64,000 nt of DNA from Candidatus Galacturonatibacter soehngenii (GTDB taxonomy: Bacteria; Bacillota; Clostridia; Lachnospirales; Lachnospiraceae). Made by a program: the position numbers and the translations under genes. Position 1 is the stretch's first letter, and each line of letters starts with the position of its first letter. Below the pieces are notes generated by a model. That model was not told the origin of the DNA, did not search any database, and saw only the letters and a program-made list of their open reading frames with translations. Shown one piece after another: positions 56,599-64,000 of the stretch. The stretch covers positions 806,001 through 870,000 of the forward strand of contig NZ_WAGX01000005.1 in the NCBI RefSeq assembly GCF_008830185.1. Direction: 5' to 3'.

Positions 56599-57057
56599 AT
56601 GAACTATGAAGTTGTAACTATGCCTGAAAAGAAAGTCGTGGGTGTTCGTGCTCGTACAAAGAATTCCGCTCCAAATATGTCTGAAATCATTGGAGGACTA
56701 TGGAATCACTTTTATCAAGACGGTATCTATTCACAAATACCAAGTAAAGTAAATGACAAAGGTCTTGGTATCTATTCCGATTATGAAACTGATTTTAATG
56801 GAGAATATGAGATTTTTGTAGGATGTGAAGTAGAACAAGAACCAACTACGCAGATAGAAGATACAAGCGTAAAAATTATACCCGCAAGTAACTACGCCAA
56901 ATTCGTAGTACGTGGGAATATGCATCAAGCTGTGGCAAACTTTTGGAGTGAGCTTTGGGAGATGAATCTAGATAGAAGCTATCTATGTGATTTTGAAGAG
57001 TACCAAAATAATAGCATTGAAGATGCAGAAGTTCATATTTATATTTCAATAAAATAA
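56599..57057 (+). CDS. GyrI-like / AraC effector-binding-domain protein
   Basis: 152 residues from ATG 56599, which follows AGAGAGG. The sequence follows the GyrI/SOUL-like ligand-binding fold (MNYEVVTMPEKKVVGVRART, EYEIFVGCEVEQEP, YAKFVVRGNMHQAVANFWSE). It has no DNA-binding domain. Proteins of this type bind or hydrolyse small cationic molecules or act as sensors. It lies after the WYL regulator gene. Confidence 0.82.
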   Translation: MNYEVVTMPEKKVVGVRARTKNSAPNMSEIIGGLWNHFYQDGIYSQIPSKVNDKGLGIYSDYETDFNGEYEIFVGCEVEQEPTTQIEDTSVKIIPASNYAKFVVRGNMHQAVANFWSELWEMNLDRSYLCDFEEYQNNSIEDAEVHIYISIK

Positions 57058-57071
57058 CAAAGTTAGTTTGG

Positions 57072-57129
57072 CAGCACTTTGAATTCAGTTATAGCTTTTG
57101 TTATGCTATAATAATCATTCAAAGTAGCT
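57072..57129. terminator. Terminator-like structure between convergent genes
   Basis: CAGC-ACTTTGAAT and ATTCAAAGT-AGCTG pair with a one-base bulge; TATAGC/GCTATA forms an inner hairpin. It lies between the GyrI-like gene and the AnfO gene and could stop transcription from both. Confidence 0.5.
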
Positions 57130-57137
57130 GCTTGACT

Positions 57138-57779
57138 TTATGTTATACACGTTCGTTTGGCTATGCATATAAGATATCCACTTCCTTCTAATTTGTTTGC
57201 TCTGTATTGATATCTAGCCATAATAGGATGATGTTCTAGCCAAGGCATTACATGGTCACAAAAAAGATTAAGTTGGTAGAAGGTGTTCTCCTTTAGGAAA
57301 GGAAGAATTGCCATCTTTGAGGATATCTCTGGATGATTTTCTTGCAACTTTCTAAGATCAAGCTCAAAGATACCAGCCTCCTTTGTTTCTACGGGAGTTC
57401 TTGGATAATCTTTTTTTATTGACTTTGTCGTTTTCTCTTTTTCTTGCTCCATTTGTGCATAATCGTAACCTATTTCTTCAAATAGCTGGTCTGAAATTTC
57501 CTTGGCTTCACATAACATAAATCCTTTTTTATCTAACATCAAAAAAGGAATACCAGTAAGGATAGAGGCTACTATTATCTTGCAATCTCCCATTTCATGA
57601 ACGAACTTTTCAATAAATTCTCGCATCAAAGAAATAGAATCTCTTTGCCTAAAAGAATCCACAACTTCCTTTGTTTCCTTCCAGCCATCCTCTTTTTTCT
57701 CATATATAATTAGCTTCGTTGCGTCTAATAGTGATGCAATTTCTTGCTTTTCGTTTAAGATAACACCTATTTTTGGCAT
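57138..57779 (-). CDS. AnfO-family nitrogenase accessory protein
   Basis: 213 residues. The N-terminus (MPKIGVILNEKQEIASLLDA, KLIIYEKKEDGWKETKEV) and the internal DCKIIVASILTGIPFLMLDK follow the AnfO family, first named from iron-only nitrogenase operons. It is the last gene of this minus-strand nif cluster, starting one base after the nifV-alpha stop with a GGGGGG site. Its biochemical role is not established; the context links it to cofactor assembly or to protection of the enzyme. Confidence 0.8.
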   Translation of the reverse strand: MPKIGVILNEKQEIASLLDATKLIIYEKKEDGWKETKEVVDSFRQRDSISLMREFIEKFVHEMGDCKIIVASILTGIPFLMLDKKGFMLCEAKEISDQLFEEIGYDYAQMEQEKEKTTKSIKKDYPRTPVETKEAGIFELDLRKLQENHPEISSKMAILPFLKENTFYQLNLFCDHVMPWLEHHPIMARYQYRANKLEGSGYLICIAKRTCIT

Positions 57780-57780
57780 C

Positions 57781-58587
57781 TTACATCGCCCCCCTTAGTT
57801 CTTCGTATACTTGCTTTTCAACCTCTCGTATTTGTTTTTTCGTCATTGCAAATTCAAAAATAGAATCACTAGCCTTTATAAAGTCATAAAAATTACAATT
57901 TCCAGTTCGTTCACCGATGCCAAATAGAGTAATATCAATAAAATCTGCTCCCGCCTTTGCTCCTATAATTGAGTTTGCCACTGCCATTCCTAGATCATTA
58001 TGAACATGCATTTCTATTTTTACATCACTGTTTTCTTTTATTGTCTCAACAATTTCTTTGGTACGATTTGGCGTCAATATTCCTACCGTGTCTGCTAGGC
58101 GAATGGTATTGACCCCTTCCCTTGATAATTCTTTTATCAAACTTAGTACAAAACCTATATCCGATCTGGACGCATCTTCTAGCCCTACTGTAATATCAAC
58201 ATTGTTACTTTTTGCTATCGCCACACATTCCAGTATCTGCTTTTGTACCCACACTTTATTTTTCTTTAATTTGCTATATATCTGAATATAAGATACGGGT
58301 GTTCCAATATGAATAATGTCAGGCTGACAAACAAGTGATTTCTTTATATCCTCTGGTCTCATACGGCTCCATACCGATATTTTAGCCTGTTTAGTATTTT
58401 CTTTTATCTTGCAGATACTCTCTTCTTCAATAGCACCAAGGCAGGGTACTCCTGCTTCAATTTCATATACTCCCAATTCATCTAAAAATTTAGCAATTTT
58501 AACTTTATCTTCTGTGCGAAGAACAATACCTGGACTTTGTTCCCCATCTCTTAACGTGGTGTCAACGATATGTTTCATTTCTTTCAT
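57781..58587 (-). CDS. nifV-alpha: Homocitrate synthase, alpha subunit (N-terminal catalytic half)
   Basis: 268 residues from ATG 58587 (AGGTG at seven bases). It has the catalytic TIM-barrel motifs of homocitrate/isopropylmalate synthases: HIVDTTLRDGEQSPGIVL and the metal-binding EMHVHNDLGMAVANS, then GIGERTGNC. It lacks the C-terminal half found in one-chain NifV; that half is encoded by the preceding gene. Homocitrate is a ligand of FeMo-cofactor. The start lies inside the end of nifV-omega (26-base overlap). The split is known from C. pasteurianum. Confidence 0.93.
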   Translation of the reverse strand: MKEMKHIVDTTLRDGEQSPGIVLRTEDKVKIAKFLDELGVYEIEAGVPCLGAIEEESICKIKENTKQAKISVWSRMRPEDIKKSLVCQPDIIHIGTPVSYIQIYSKLKKNKVWVQKQILECVAIAKSNNVDITVGLEDASRSDIGFVLSLIKELSREGVNTIRLADTVGILTPNRTKEIVETIKENSDVKIEMHVHNDLGMAVANSIIGAKAGADFIDITLFGIGERTGNCNFYDFIKASDSIFEFAMTKKQIREVEKQVYEELRGAM

Positions 58588-59545
58588 TTGCAATCACCTC
58601 ATGAACAAGCTGTCTGAATTCTTCGTCCTTCAAACTGCTTTTCTTTTCTGTGCACGTTTCTTTGACAAAGGCTACCATTTTTTCCATAACTGCCTCATTT
58701 GGCAAAGGTATTTTAAGTTCCTGTAACTTATATTGAATGGCTTTCATACCAGAATGCTTTCCGATGACTATTTCTGCTATTCCTCCGACACTTTTGGGAT
58801 CATATGCCTCGTAGTTGGCTGGATTCTTCTGAATACCATCCGCGTGAATACCAGATTCCACTTTAAAAATATTTTTTCCAATGACTGGCTTTTTATTACC
58901 AATCGTTGTATTTGTTATTTTCTCAAACAACTGTACTAATCTAGGAAGCATGGATAAGTCCCTATTTGGCTTATGTCTTAGTGCAAGGCGAAGTGCCATG
59001 ATGACCTCTTCTGTTGCTGCATTATTCTTGCAACCCGCAAAACTTGTTGTAACATAGCATCCTCCCATCATCACCCATTGTACTGCTAATGCACTTGCAC
59101 ATCCATACGCATTTTCAGGACAAAAGTTAATTTTGCTTTTGGGTACACTTTGTTTTATTTCAGCCATTGTCTTATCGTAAGATTTACAAATTAAATCATC
59201 TAGCCCTACAATTCGAACCTCACTGCATTTTTGTAAAGATTTCAATCGAACAATTTCTCTTGCATCGTTTATTTGAATTTCGTTTATCACATTATCCTTA
59301 GGTTCCTCACTATGGCAAATATAGCGATAAAATCCGGGGAATAAATCAGCCATCTCCAGAAATTCAACATGGAGTGCAAATTTTTTCCCATTTATTATTT
59401 GCTCCATTCTTTCATATGCATCAACGGATAATTCTATGATATCGACACCAATGTCAAAAAGAAGCTCGCAAAAAACTTGCAGCTCCTCCTTGGTTGGCAG
59501 GCAATAATCAAATGTGGTTAATGTATTATCTATGATTTGAATCAC
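58562..59545 (-). CDS. nifV-omega: Homocitrate synthase, omega subunit (C-terminal half)
   Basis: 327 residues from GTG 59545, eight bases after AGGGGAGG. The C-terminal part carries motifs of the NifV second half: KVESGIHADGIQKNP, YDPKSVGGIAEIVIGKHSG. The N-terminal region (IQIIDNTLTTFDYCLPTKEE) is a barrel-like remnant in which the catalytic DTTLRDGEQ has decayed to DNTLTTFDY, so the active site is expected in the alpha subunit. It overlaps nifV-alpha, ensuring coupled expression. Confidence 0.92.
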   Translation of the reverse strand: MIQIIDNTLTTFDYCLPTKEELQVFCELLFDIGVDIIELSVDAYERMEQIINGKKFALHVEFLEMADLFPGFYRYICHSEEPKDNVINEIQINDAREIVRLKSLQKCSEVRIVGLDDLICKSYDKTMAEIKQSVPKSKINFCPENAYGCASALAVQWVMMGGCYVTTSFAGCKNNAATEEVIMALRLALRHKPNRDLSMLPRLVQLFEKITNTTIGNKKPVIGKNIFKVESGIHADGIQKNPANYEAYDPKSVGGIAEIVIGKHSGMKAIQYKLQELKIPLPNEAVMEKMVAFVKETCTEKKSSLKDEEFRQLVHEVIANERNETYR

Positions 59546-59582
59546 CAGACAGACCTCCCCTTACTTACGCCTTTATTTTCTT

Positions 59583-59891
59583 CTAAATAACCAGTGACTC
59601 AACTACTAAGCCACCTTCTATATGCTGCTCCACTATGGTCTCAACATCATCCTCTGTCACATTGCCATACCAAACACCTTCTGGATAAACTACGACAATA
59701 GGTCCTTTATCGCAGATACCAAAGCATCCCGTATTGGTAATCATGACTTCACCTGATAAATCTCTGTCGTCGATTTCTTCCATAAATCTTTGCACCAAAT
59801 CAACTGCTCCTTTTGAATAACAAAAGCCTTTTTGCTGACCATTTATTCTGCAACTTGTACAGACAAATATATGATACTTTGGACTAACCAT
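59583..59891 (-). CDS. [2Fe-2S] ferredoxin (C. pasteurianum type)
   Basis: 102 residues from ATG 59891 (GGAG six to seven bases upstream), the length of the C. pasteurianum [2Fe-2S] ferredoxin, which it resembles closely (HIFVCTSCR, NTGCFGIC, PIVVVYPEGVWYGNVT). The cluster ligands Cys11, Cys24, Cys56 and Cys60 are all present, along with Cys14. It has a thioredoxin-like fold. The C. pasteurianum protein is known to interact with the nitrogenase MoFe protein, and its place here between nifN-B and nifV fits such a role. Confidence 0.95.
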   Translation of the reverse strand: MVSPKYHIFVCTSCRINGQQKGFCYSKGAVDLVQRFMEEIDDRDLSGEVMITNTGCFGICDKGPIVVVYPEGVWYGNVTEDDVETIVEQHIEGGLVVESLVI

Positions 59892-59909
59892 ATGCATTCT
59901 CCTCTTCTA

Positions 59910-62603
59910 TTATACCTGATTTTCCTCTATTTCTAGTTCCTTTGCAATTTTTTTTACAGAATCTTCTATTTTATCGTAAGTGGTAAAGACTTTAATTCCT
60001 TTTTCATTTAATTTCATTCTAGGGGAATCACCAATTCTCATTGCTATGACTGCATCACAATCAGCAATCGTATGTATAATCAAGGATATTTTATCTTCCT
60101 TTTCTTCACACTCTTCTACACCTTTACAATATTGGTCGATTTTTCTTTTCTCTAGGAATTTGGCATTGCCATTTAAATATTCATAGACGTAGAGTTCGCT
60201 TACCTGTCCAAAGTGTTGATCGACTATCATTCCACTTTTTGTTGCAACTGCAACCTGTAGCTTTTGTTGTGCATTCTCTTTTTTGATTGAGTCTTCTTGT
60301 TTTTCCTCTTTGTGACAAGCATTAAATTCAATGGACTGATCATGATCTAATGTTCCAATTGCATCCGCACGACATTGTCTACAATGATACATTTGTTTCA
60401 TTGTTTCACCACAGTTTTTACGCATTTCCATGATTTCTTTATTACTAACGAGTGGTAAATCTTCAAACACACTTCCTTTTACTGGTATCAGCTGCATGAT
60501 ATTCGTAATCGTTCCACCTAAATCTTTCACTTTTTTTACTACTTCTGGAATGTGATGATCATTAATGCCTTTTAACATTACAATGTTGACTTTACAAATG
60601 ATTCCTTTGGAGGTTAATAGTTGGATACCAGTTAACTGATTCGCTAGTAATATGGCTGCTGCCGCTTCTCCATAATACTTCACTCCCATGTAATCCACAT
60701 ATTTGTAAATTTGTGCACCTATTTTGGGATCAATTGCATTCATTGTCACTGTAACGTGGGATACACCAAGCTCTATTAAGTCTCTTGCATAACGAGGAAG
60801 CATCAAACCATTGGTTGATAAACAAAAGGTAACATCTTGATCCACTTCTTTAATCATTGAAAGTGTCTGTTTCGTTTCATCGAAGTTTGCCAAGGCATCT
60901 CCTGGTCCTGCAATTCCAACAACCGATAGATTGGGGACTTTTTTCTTCACCTCTATGTATTTAGCCAAAGCCTCTTCTGGATTTAAAATACTGGTCGTAA
61001 CACCTGGTCTGCTTTCATTTGGACAGTCATACTTTCTCAAACAATAATTGCAACTAATATTACATTTTGGTGCAATCGGTAAATGCATTCTTGCATATTG
61101 ATGAGCTCCACAGTTGTAGCAGGGATGCGTTTTTGTTTTCTCTTCGATTGACTTTTCCATTTTCTTTTCTTCTAGGTTGATTACTTCCATAACATCACCT
61201 TTTTCTTTCTTCTTTGTTGCCTGCAACTGCTCTTCATAATATTTCTTATATAAATCTTTACGAAAACTCGTTTCTTTTTTTGACAATATCACATTTGCAA
61301 TCTCATCTAAAAAGGTAAGAGCCCCTTCATAACCTAGCATACGAAGCCTTTGTCCTCCCACTCTATCATGAATTGGAAAGCTTCTTCGTACTAGACCAAT
61401 CTGCTGTCTTTCTTCTATCCTTCTTCCATCCGAACTTCCAATTAAAATATTAATTCCAAGTTCTATTGATTTTTCTTCTATTGTTTGAAAATCAATATCG
61501 TCCAATATTTCAAACCGATCAATTAAATAGGCCTTGGCAAGTTCTTCTATTTCATGTTCCACCATTTTTTTTAATGTATTACATTTAGAGCCTGTTGCTA
61601 CAATCATTGGCATAATTCCATTTTCAACACACAATCTTACTGTACTATATACAAAGTCTGGTTCCCCAAAGATTGCGGCTCTTGCTTCTCCATTGTACTT
61701 ATGTCCATCAATCATTGCATCTAAAAATCGACCTCTTTGATTGGTTATCTCATTTGGAATCGACTTTCCAGATATCTCAGATAAAATTTTAATCAGTTGA
61801 TCTGTATCTCTAAGACTCACTGGAAGAGCACATTTTTTGTACGGTACACCATATGTATCAAATAAATACTTTGCAACCGAAGGATTATCTTTTGTAAAAC
61901 TTGATAATTCAAGCGTAAGTCTTGCCCCTGCCATGGTTTGAATGTCCCCTATGCTAGTTCCGCCAGAAGGTAAACGCTCATAAGTCGTTTTATGCATTCC
62001 ATCTAACGTCTCTGACAGGTCTGGAAGTAGAATGGCATCGATTGAGAAATCTTTTAGCAAATCTTTTAAATATCTTGTATCTGCTGGAGATAATATGGAA
62101 GTTACAACATTAATCTTTTCATGCTTTGTTGTATCCATCTCTACATTCTTAACCACTTCATAGATTGCTCTCATATACCCTTCAAACTGCGTTCCGCCAT
62201 AGCCTGGAGATGGGATGGGAATTACTTTAATATGACTATGTTCTGGGTTTTCCAGATAAAATTTATCAATCATTCGAACCAGATCTTCACCTATTGTCTC
62301 TGCAAGGCAAGTAGTAGCAACCCCAATTACTTCTGGCTCATATAATTGAATTAGATTCTTTAGTCCTTGTAAAAGATTTTTCTCTCCTCCGTAAACGGTT
62401 CCCTCCTCGGTTAAAGAGGTGGAGGCTATGTCAACTGGCTCGTTGTAATGGGTAGCCATATGCCGTCTAATATACGTACTGCACCCTTGCGATCCGTGCA
62501 GTATCGTCATACATTTATGAATTCCGTACAGCGCGGTTGCTGTTCCCATTGGCATACACATTTTACACGGATTTACATTTAAATTAACGAATGTACCTCT
62601 CAT
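59910..62603 (-). CDS. nifN-B: NifN-NifB-NifX-like fusion protein for FeMo-cofactor synthesis
   Basis: 897 residues from ATG 62603 (GGAGG seven bases upstream; ATGA overlap with nifE). Residues 1-450 are NifN (CKMCMPMGTATALYG, ILHGSQGCSTYIRRH), scaffold partner of NifE. A charged linker (about 450-490) leads to NifB, a radical-SAM enzyme (CNISCNYC at 514-521, VVGIAGPGDALAN, HCRQCRADAIG) that builds the carbide-containing cofactor precursor. Residues about 780-885 are a NifX/NafY-like cofactor-binding domain (LQVAVATKSGMIVDQHFGQ). The nifN-B fusion is known from C. pasteurianum. An internal ATG at 61190 with AGGTG could also yield free NifB. Confidence 0.95.
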   Translation of the reverse strand: MRGTFVNLNVNPCKMCMPMGTATALYGIHKCMTILHGSQGCSTYIRRHMATHYNEPVDIASTSLTEEGTVYGGEKNLLQGLKNLIQLYEPEVIGVATTCLAETIGEDLVRMIDKFYLENPEHSHIKVIPIPSPGYGGTQFEGYMRAIYEVVKNVEMDTTKHEKINVVTSILSPADTRYLKDLLKDFSIDAILLPDLSETLDGMHKTTYERLPSGGTSIGDIQTMAGARLTLELSSFTKDNPSVAKYLFDTYGVPYKKCALPVSLRDTDQLIKILSEISGKSIPNEITNQRGRFLDAMIDGHKYNGEARAAIFGEPDFVYSTVRLCVENGIMPMIVATGSKCNTLKKMVEHEIEELAKAYLIDRFEILDDIDFQTIEEKSIELGINILIGSSDGRRIEERQQIGLVRRSFPIHDRVGGQRLRMLGYEGALTFLDEIANVILSKKETSFRKDLYKKYYEEQLQATKKKEKGDVMEVINLEEKKMEKSIEEKTKTHPCYNCGAHQYARMHLPIAPKCNISCNYCLRKYDCPNESRPGVTTSILNPEEALAKYIEVKKKVPNLSVVGIAGPGDALANFDETKQTLSMIKEVDQDVTFCLSTNGLMLPRYARDLIELGVSHVTVTMNAIDPKIGAQIYKYVDYMGVKYYGEAAAAILLANQLTGIQLLTSKGIICKVNIVMLKGINDHHIPEVVKKVKDLGGTITNIMQLIPVKGSVFEDLPLVSNKEIMEMRKNCGETMKQMYHCRQCRADAIGTLDHDQSIEFNACHKEEKQEDSIKKENAQQKLQVAVATKSGMIVDQHFGQVSELYVYEYLNGNAKFLEKRKIDQYCKGVEECEEKEDKISLIIHTIADCDAVIAMRIGDSPRMKLNEKGIKVFTTYDKIEDSVKKIAKELEIEENQV

Positions 62604-63943
62604 AGGCTTTCCTCCATATACTTCCAAACAGGATTATTGATACTTCCATTGATTTCCTTTACAAAATTTATCATGCCATCGAATCCGCTTAACGGGTGTT
62701 TTCTCTCATGGTTGTGATCACAAAATGCAATTCCAAGTTTATAAGCAAGTGGTCTTTCTTTTACTCCACCAACTAAAATATCTGCTTGTTTTTCCTTCAT
62801 AAACTTTTCTAGCTCTGCAGGATTTGCATCATCTAGTATCACTGTATCTTTACTAACAAGACTCTCAATAATGTCGTAGTCTTCTTTTTTCCCTGTCTGT
62901 GTTCCAACCACTACGGTTTCTACTCCTAGAAAGTCAAACTGCCGAATCAATGATATAGCCTTAAAGCCTCCACCCACGTAGATCGCTGCCTTTTTACCCG
63001 TCAAATTCTTTTTATATCTTTCTACCAATGGAGTAATCTTACTGGTTTCTTCCTTCGTAAATGCGATTGCCTTTTGTCTTGCTTCTTCATCTTGCAACGC
63101 TTCTGCAATACGAATGAGGGAACTAGTGGTGTCCTCTATTCCAAAAAAGCTTACTTTAATGAAGGGTATCCCCATTTCTTCTTCCATTCGATTGGCTAGA
63201 TAGGTGCTAGAACCTGCACACTGTACAACGTTTAGCGTAGCCGCTGGTGATTCCAGTAAATTCTCATAATTCGAATCACCTGTAAATCCTGAAATAACAG
63301 AAATGCCTATTCTTTTTAGGTAATCTTTAATGATCCACATTTCGCCAGCCAGATTAAAGTCGCCTAATATATTGACACCTTTTCTTTTTGCGGGTTTTTC
63401 ACTTTTAATCAGTTCCATGATTGCATTACATGCCATTTTATAGCCCACTGATTTATTGCCTGAAAAACCTGGTGATTTTACAGGGATTACTCTTATCTGA
63501 TACTTTTTAGACATCGTCTTACAGACTGCATCCACATCATCTCCAATTACCCCAACAATGCAAGTTGCATAGACAAAAATAAGCTTTGGCTGATGCTTTG
63601 TTGCTATTTCTTCAATCGCTGCGGTTAATCTTTTTTCTCCTCCGAAGATAATATCTGACTCTCTAAGATCCGTTGAAAAACTATTCCGATATAAATCTTC
63701 ACCACTTGATAAGCTACCACGGATATCCCAGGTATAACTGGCACATCCAATTGGCCCATGAACAATATGAAATGCATCGGTTATGGGATTTAAAACGACT
63801 CGTGCTCCGCAATAGACACAAGCTCTTTGGCTTACCGCTCCGGATACGCTATTAGCATCACAACGCATCCCATTACCGCTGCACCCATTTTGCTTATATA
63901 GGATAAAATCCTTTCTTTCTTCCAACACACTGACATTTTCCAT
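62600..63943 (-). CDS. nifE: Nitrogenase FeMo-cofactor scaffold protein NifE
   Basis: 447 residues from ATG 63943 (GGAGGAGG). Conserved Cys motifs are SQRACVYCGARVVL, GPIGCASYTWD and YATCIVGVIGDD, typical of NifE, which with NifN forms the tetramer on which the cofactor matures. The GGG-type loop VGGVKERPLAYKLGIAF near the C-terminus is also typical. The nifHDK structural genes would be expected upstream, beyond the right edge. Its stop overlaps nifN-B by four bases. Confidence 0.95.
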   Translation of the reverse strand: MENVSVLEERKDFILYKQNGCSGNGMRCDANSVSGAVSQRACVYCGARVVLNPITDAFHIVHGPIGCASYTWDIRGSLSSGEDLYRNSFSTDLRESDIIFGGEKRLTAAIEEIATKHQPKLIFVYATCIVGVIGDDVDAVCKTMSKKYQIRVIPVKSPGFSGNKSVGYKMACNAIMELIKSEKPAKRKGVNILGDFNLAGEMWIIKDYLKRIGISVISGFTGDSNYENLLESPAATLNVVQCAGSSTYLANRMEEEMGIPFIKVSFFGIEDTTSSLIRIAEALQDEEARQKAIAFTKEETSKITPLVERYKKNLTGKKAAIYVGGGFKAISLIRQFDFLGVETVVVGTQTGKKEDYDIIESLVSKDTVILDDANPAELEKFMKEKQADILVGGVKERPLAYKLGIAFCDHNHERKHPLSGFDGMINFVKEINGSINNPVWKYMEESL

Positions 63944-63978
63944 AAAGATGCACCTCCTCCATTCTTAAATGATCACAT

Positions 63979-63999
63979 AGAGAGCATATTTTGCTCTCT
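63979..63999 (-). promoter_or_regulatory. Hairpin upstream of nifE
   Basis: AGAGAGCA-TATTT-TGCTCTCT perfect eight-base stem 36 bases upstream of nifE. Without a T-run on the minus strand it is more likely an mRNA processing or stabilising element between nifK and nifE than a terminator. Confidence 0.45.
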
Positions 64000-64000
64000 T

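Overview
The window looks like chromosome from an anaerobic, endospore-forming, nitrogen-fixing Firmicute of the Clostridia, most likely Lachnospiraceae near Clostridium (Lachnoclostridium) phytofermentans. This is inferred from the low G+C, strong GGAGG ribosome binding sites, a complete spoIIIAA-AH sporulation operon, the order rho-rpmE-DUF1385-prmC-prfA, many binding-protein-dependent sugar transporters with AraC regulators, and a Clostridium pasteurianum-type nif cluster with a nifN-B fusion and split nifV. I recognised no rRNA, tRNA or CRISPR array.

Layout. 1-6428 (minus): an operon of a large solute-binding lipoprotein, two sugar-type ABC permeases, a HlyD-like membrane-fusion protein and the start of a further membrane protein that runs off the left edge. 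6480-8040: an IS91-like element (HUH, two-tyrosine transposase) with a small acidic passenger ORF. 8085-12768 (minus): a histidine kinase/response regulator pair with a lipoprotein, another lipoprotein and an MFS transporter. 13004-18806 (minus): the translation/termination housekeeping block (prfA, prmC, DUF1385, rpmE, rho) and an SSB-like protein, with a folded repeat-like element at 18041-18147. 19019-21849 (plus): typA and a PAP2 phosphatase.

21853-36956: a carbohydrate-utilisation locus. On the minus strand lie two permeases, an 837-residue lyase-like protein, a GH105 hydrolase, an AraC regulator, a sugar-binding lipoprotein, glycerol dehydrogenase and a one-chain dihydroxyacetone kinase, then a second AraC regulator. 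A divergent GH31 glycosidase and an esterase are on the plus strand. The genes suggest import and hydrolysis of a uronic-acid-containing, probably acylated oligosaccharide, with a glycerol or dihydroxyacetone branch. 36937-44417: yigZ, small membrane or broken genes, a class A penicillin-binding protein, a small HMA-like protein and a binding-protein/GGDEF/EAL signalling protein. 44646-49951 (minus): spoIIIAA-AH, the mother-cell part of the sporulation feeding-tube apparatus.

50192-57057: a stand-alone glycyl-radical domain protein (GrcA-like), a GntR regulator with a DeoC-like aldolase, an NADP secondary-alcohol dehydrogenase, a remnant of an AraC gene, and an efflux/regulation cluster (DMT exporter, ArAE-type protein, WYL regulator, GyrI-like protein). 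57138-63943 (minus): nifE, nifN-B(-X), a [2Fe-2S] ferredoxin, nifV-omega, nifV-alpha and an AnfO-family gene. Together these cover FeMo-cofactor assembly and homocitrate synthesis; nifHDK would be expected beyond the right edge.
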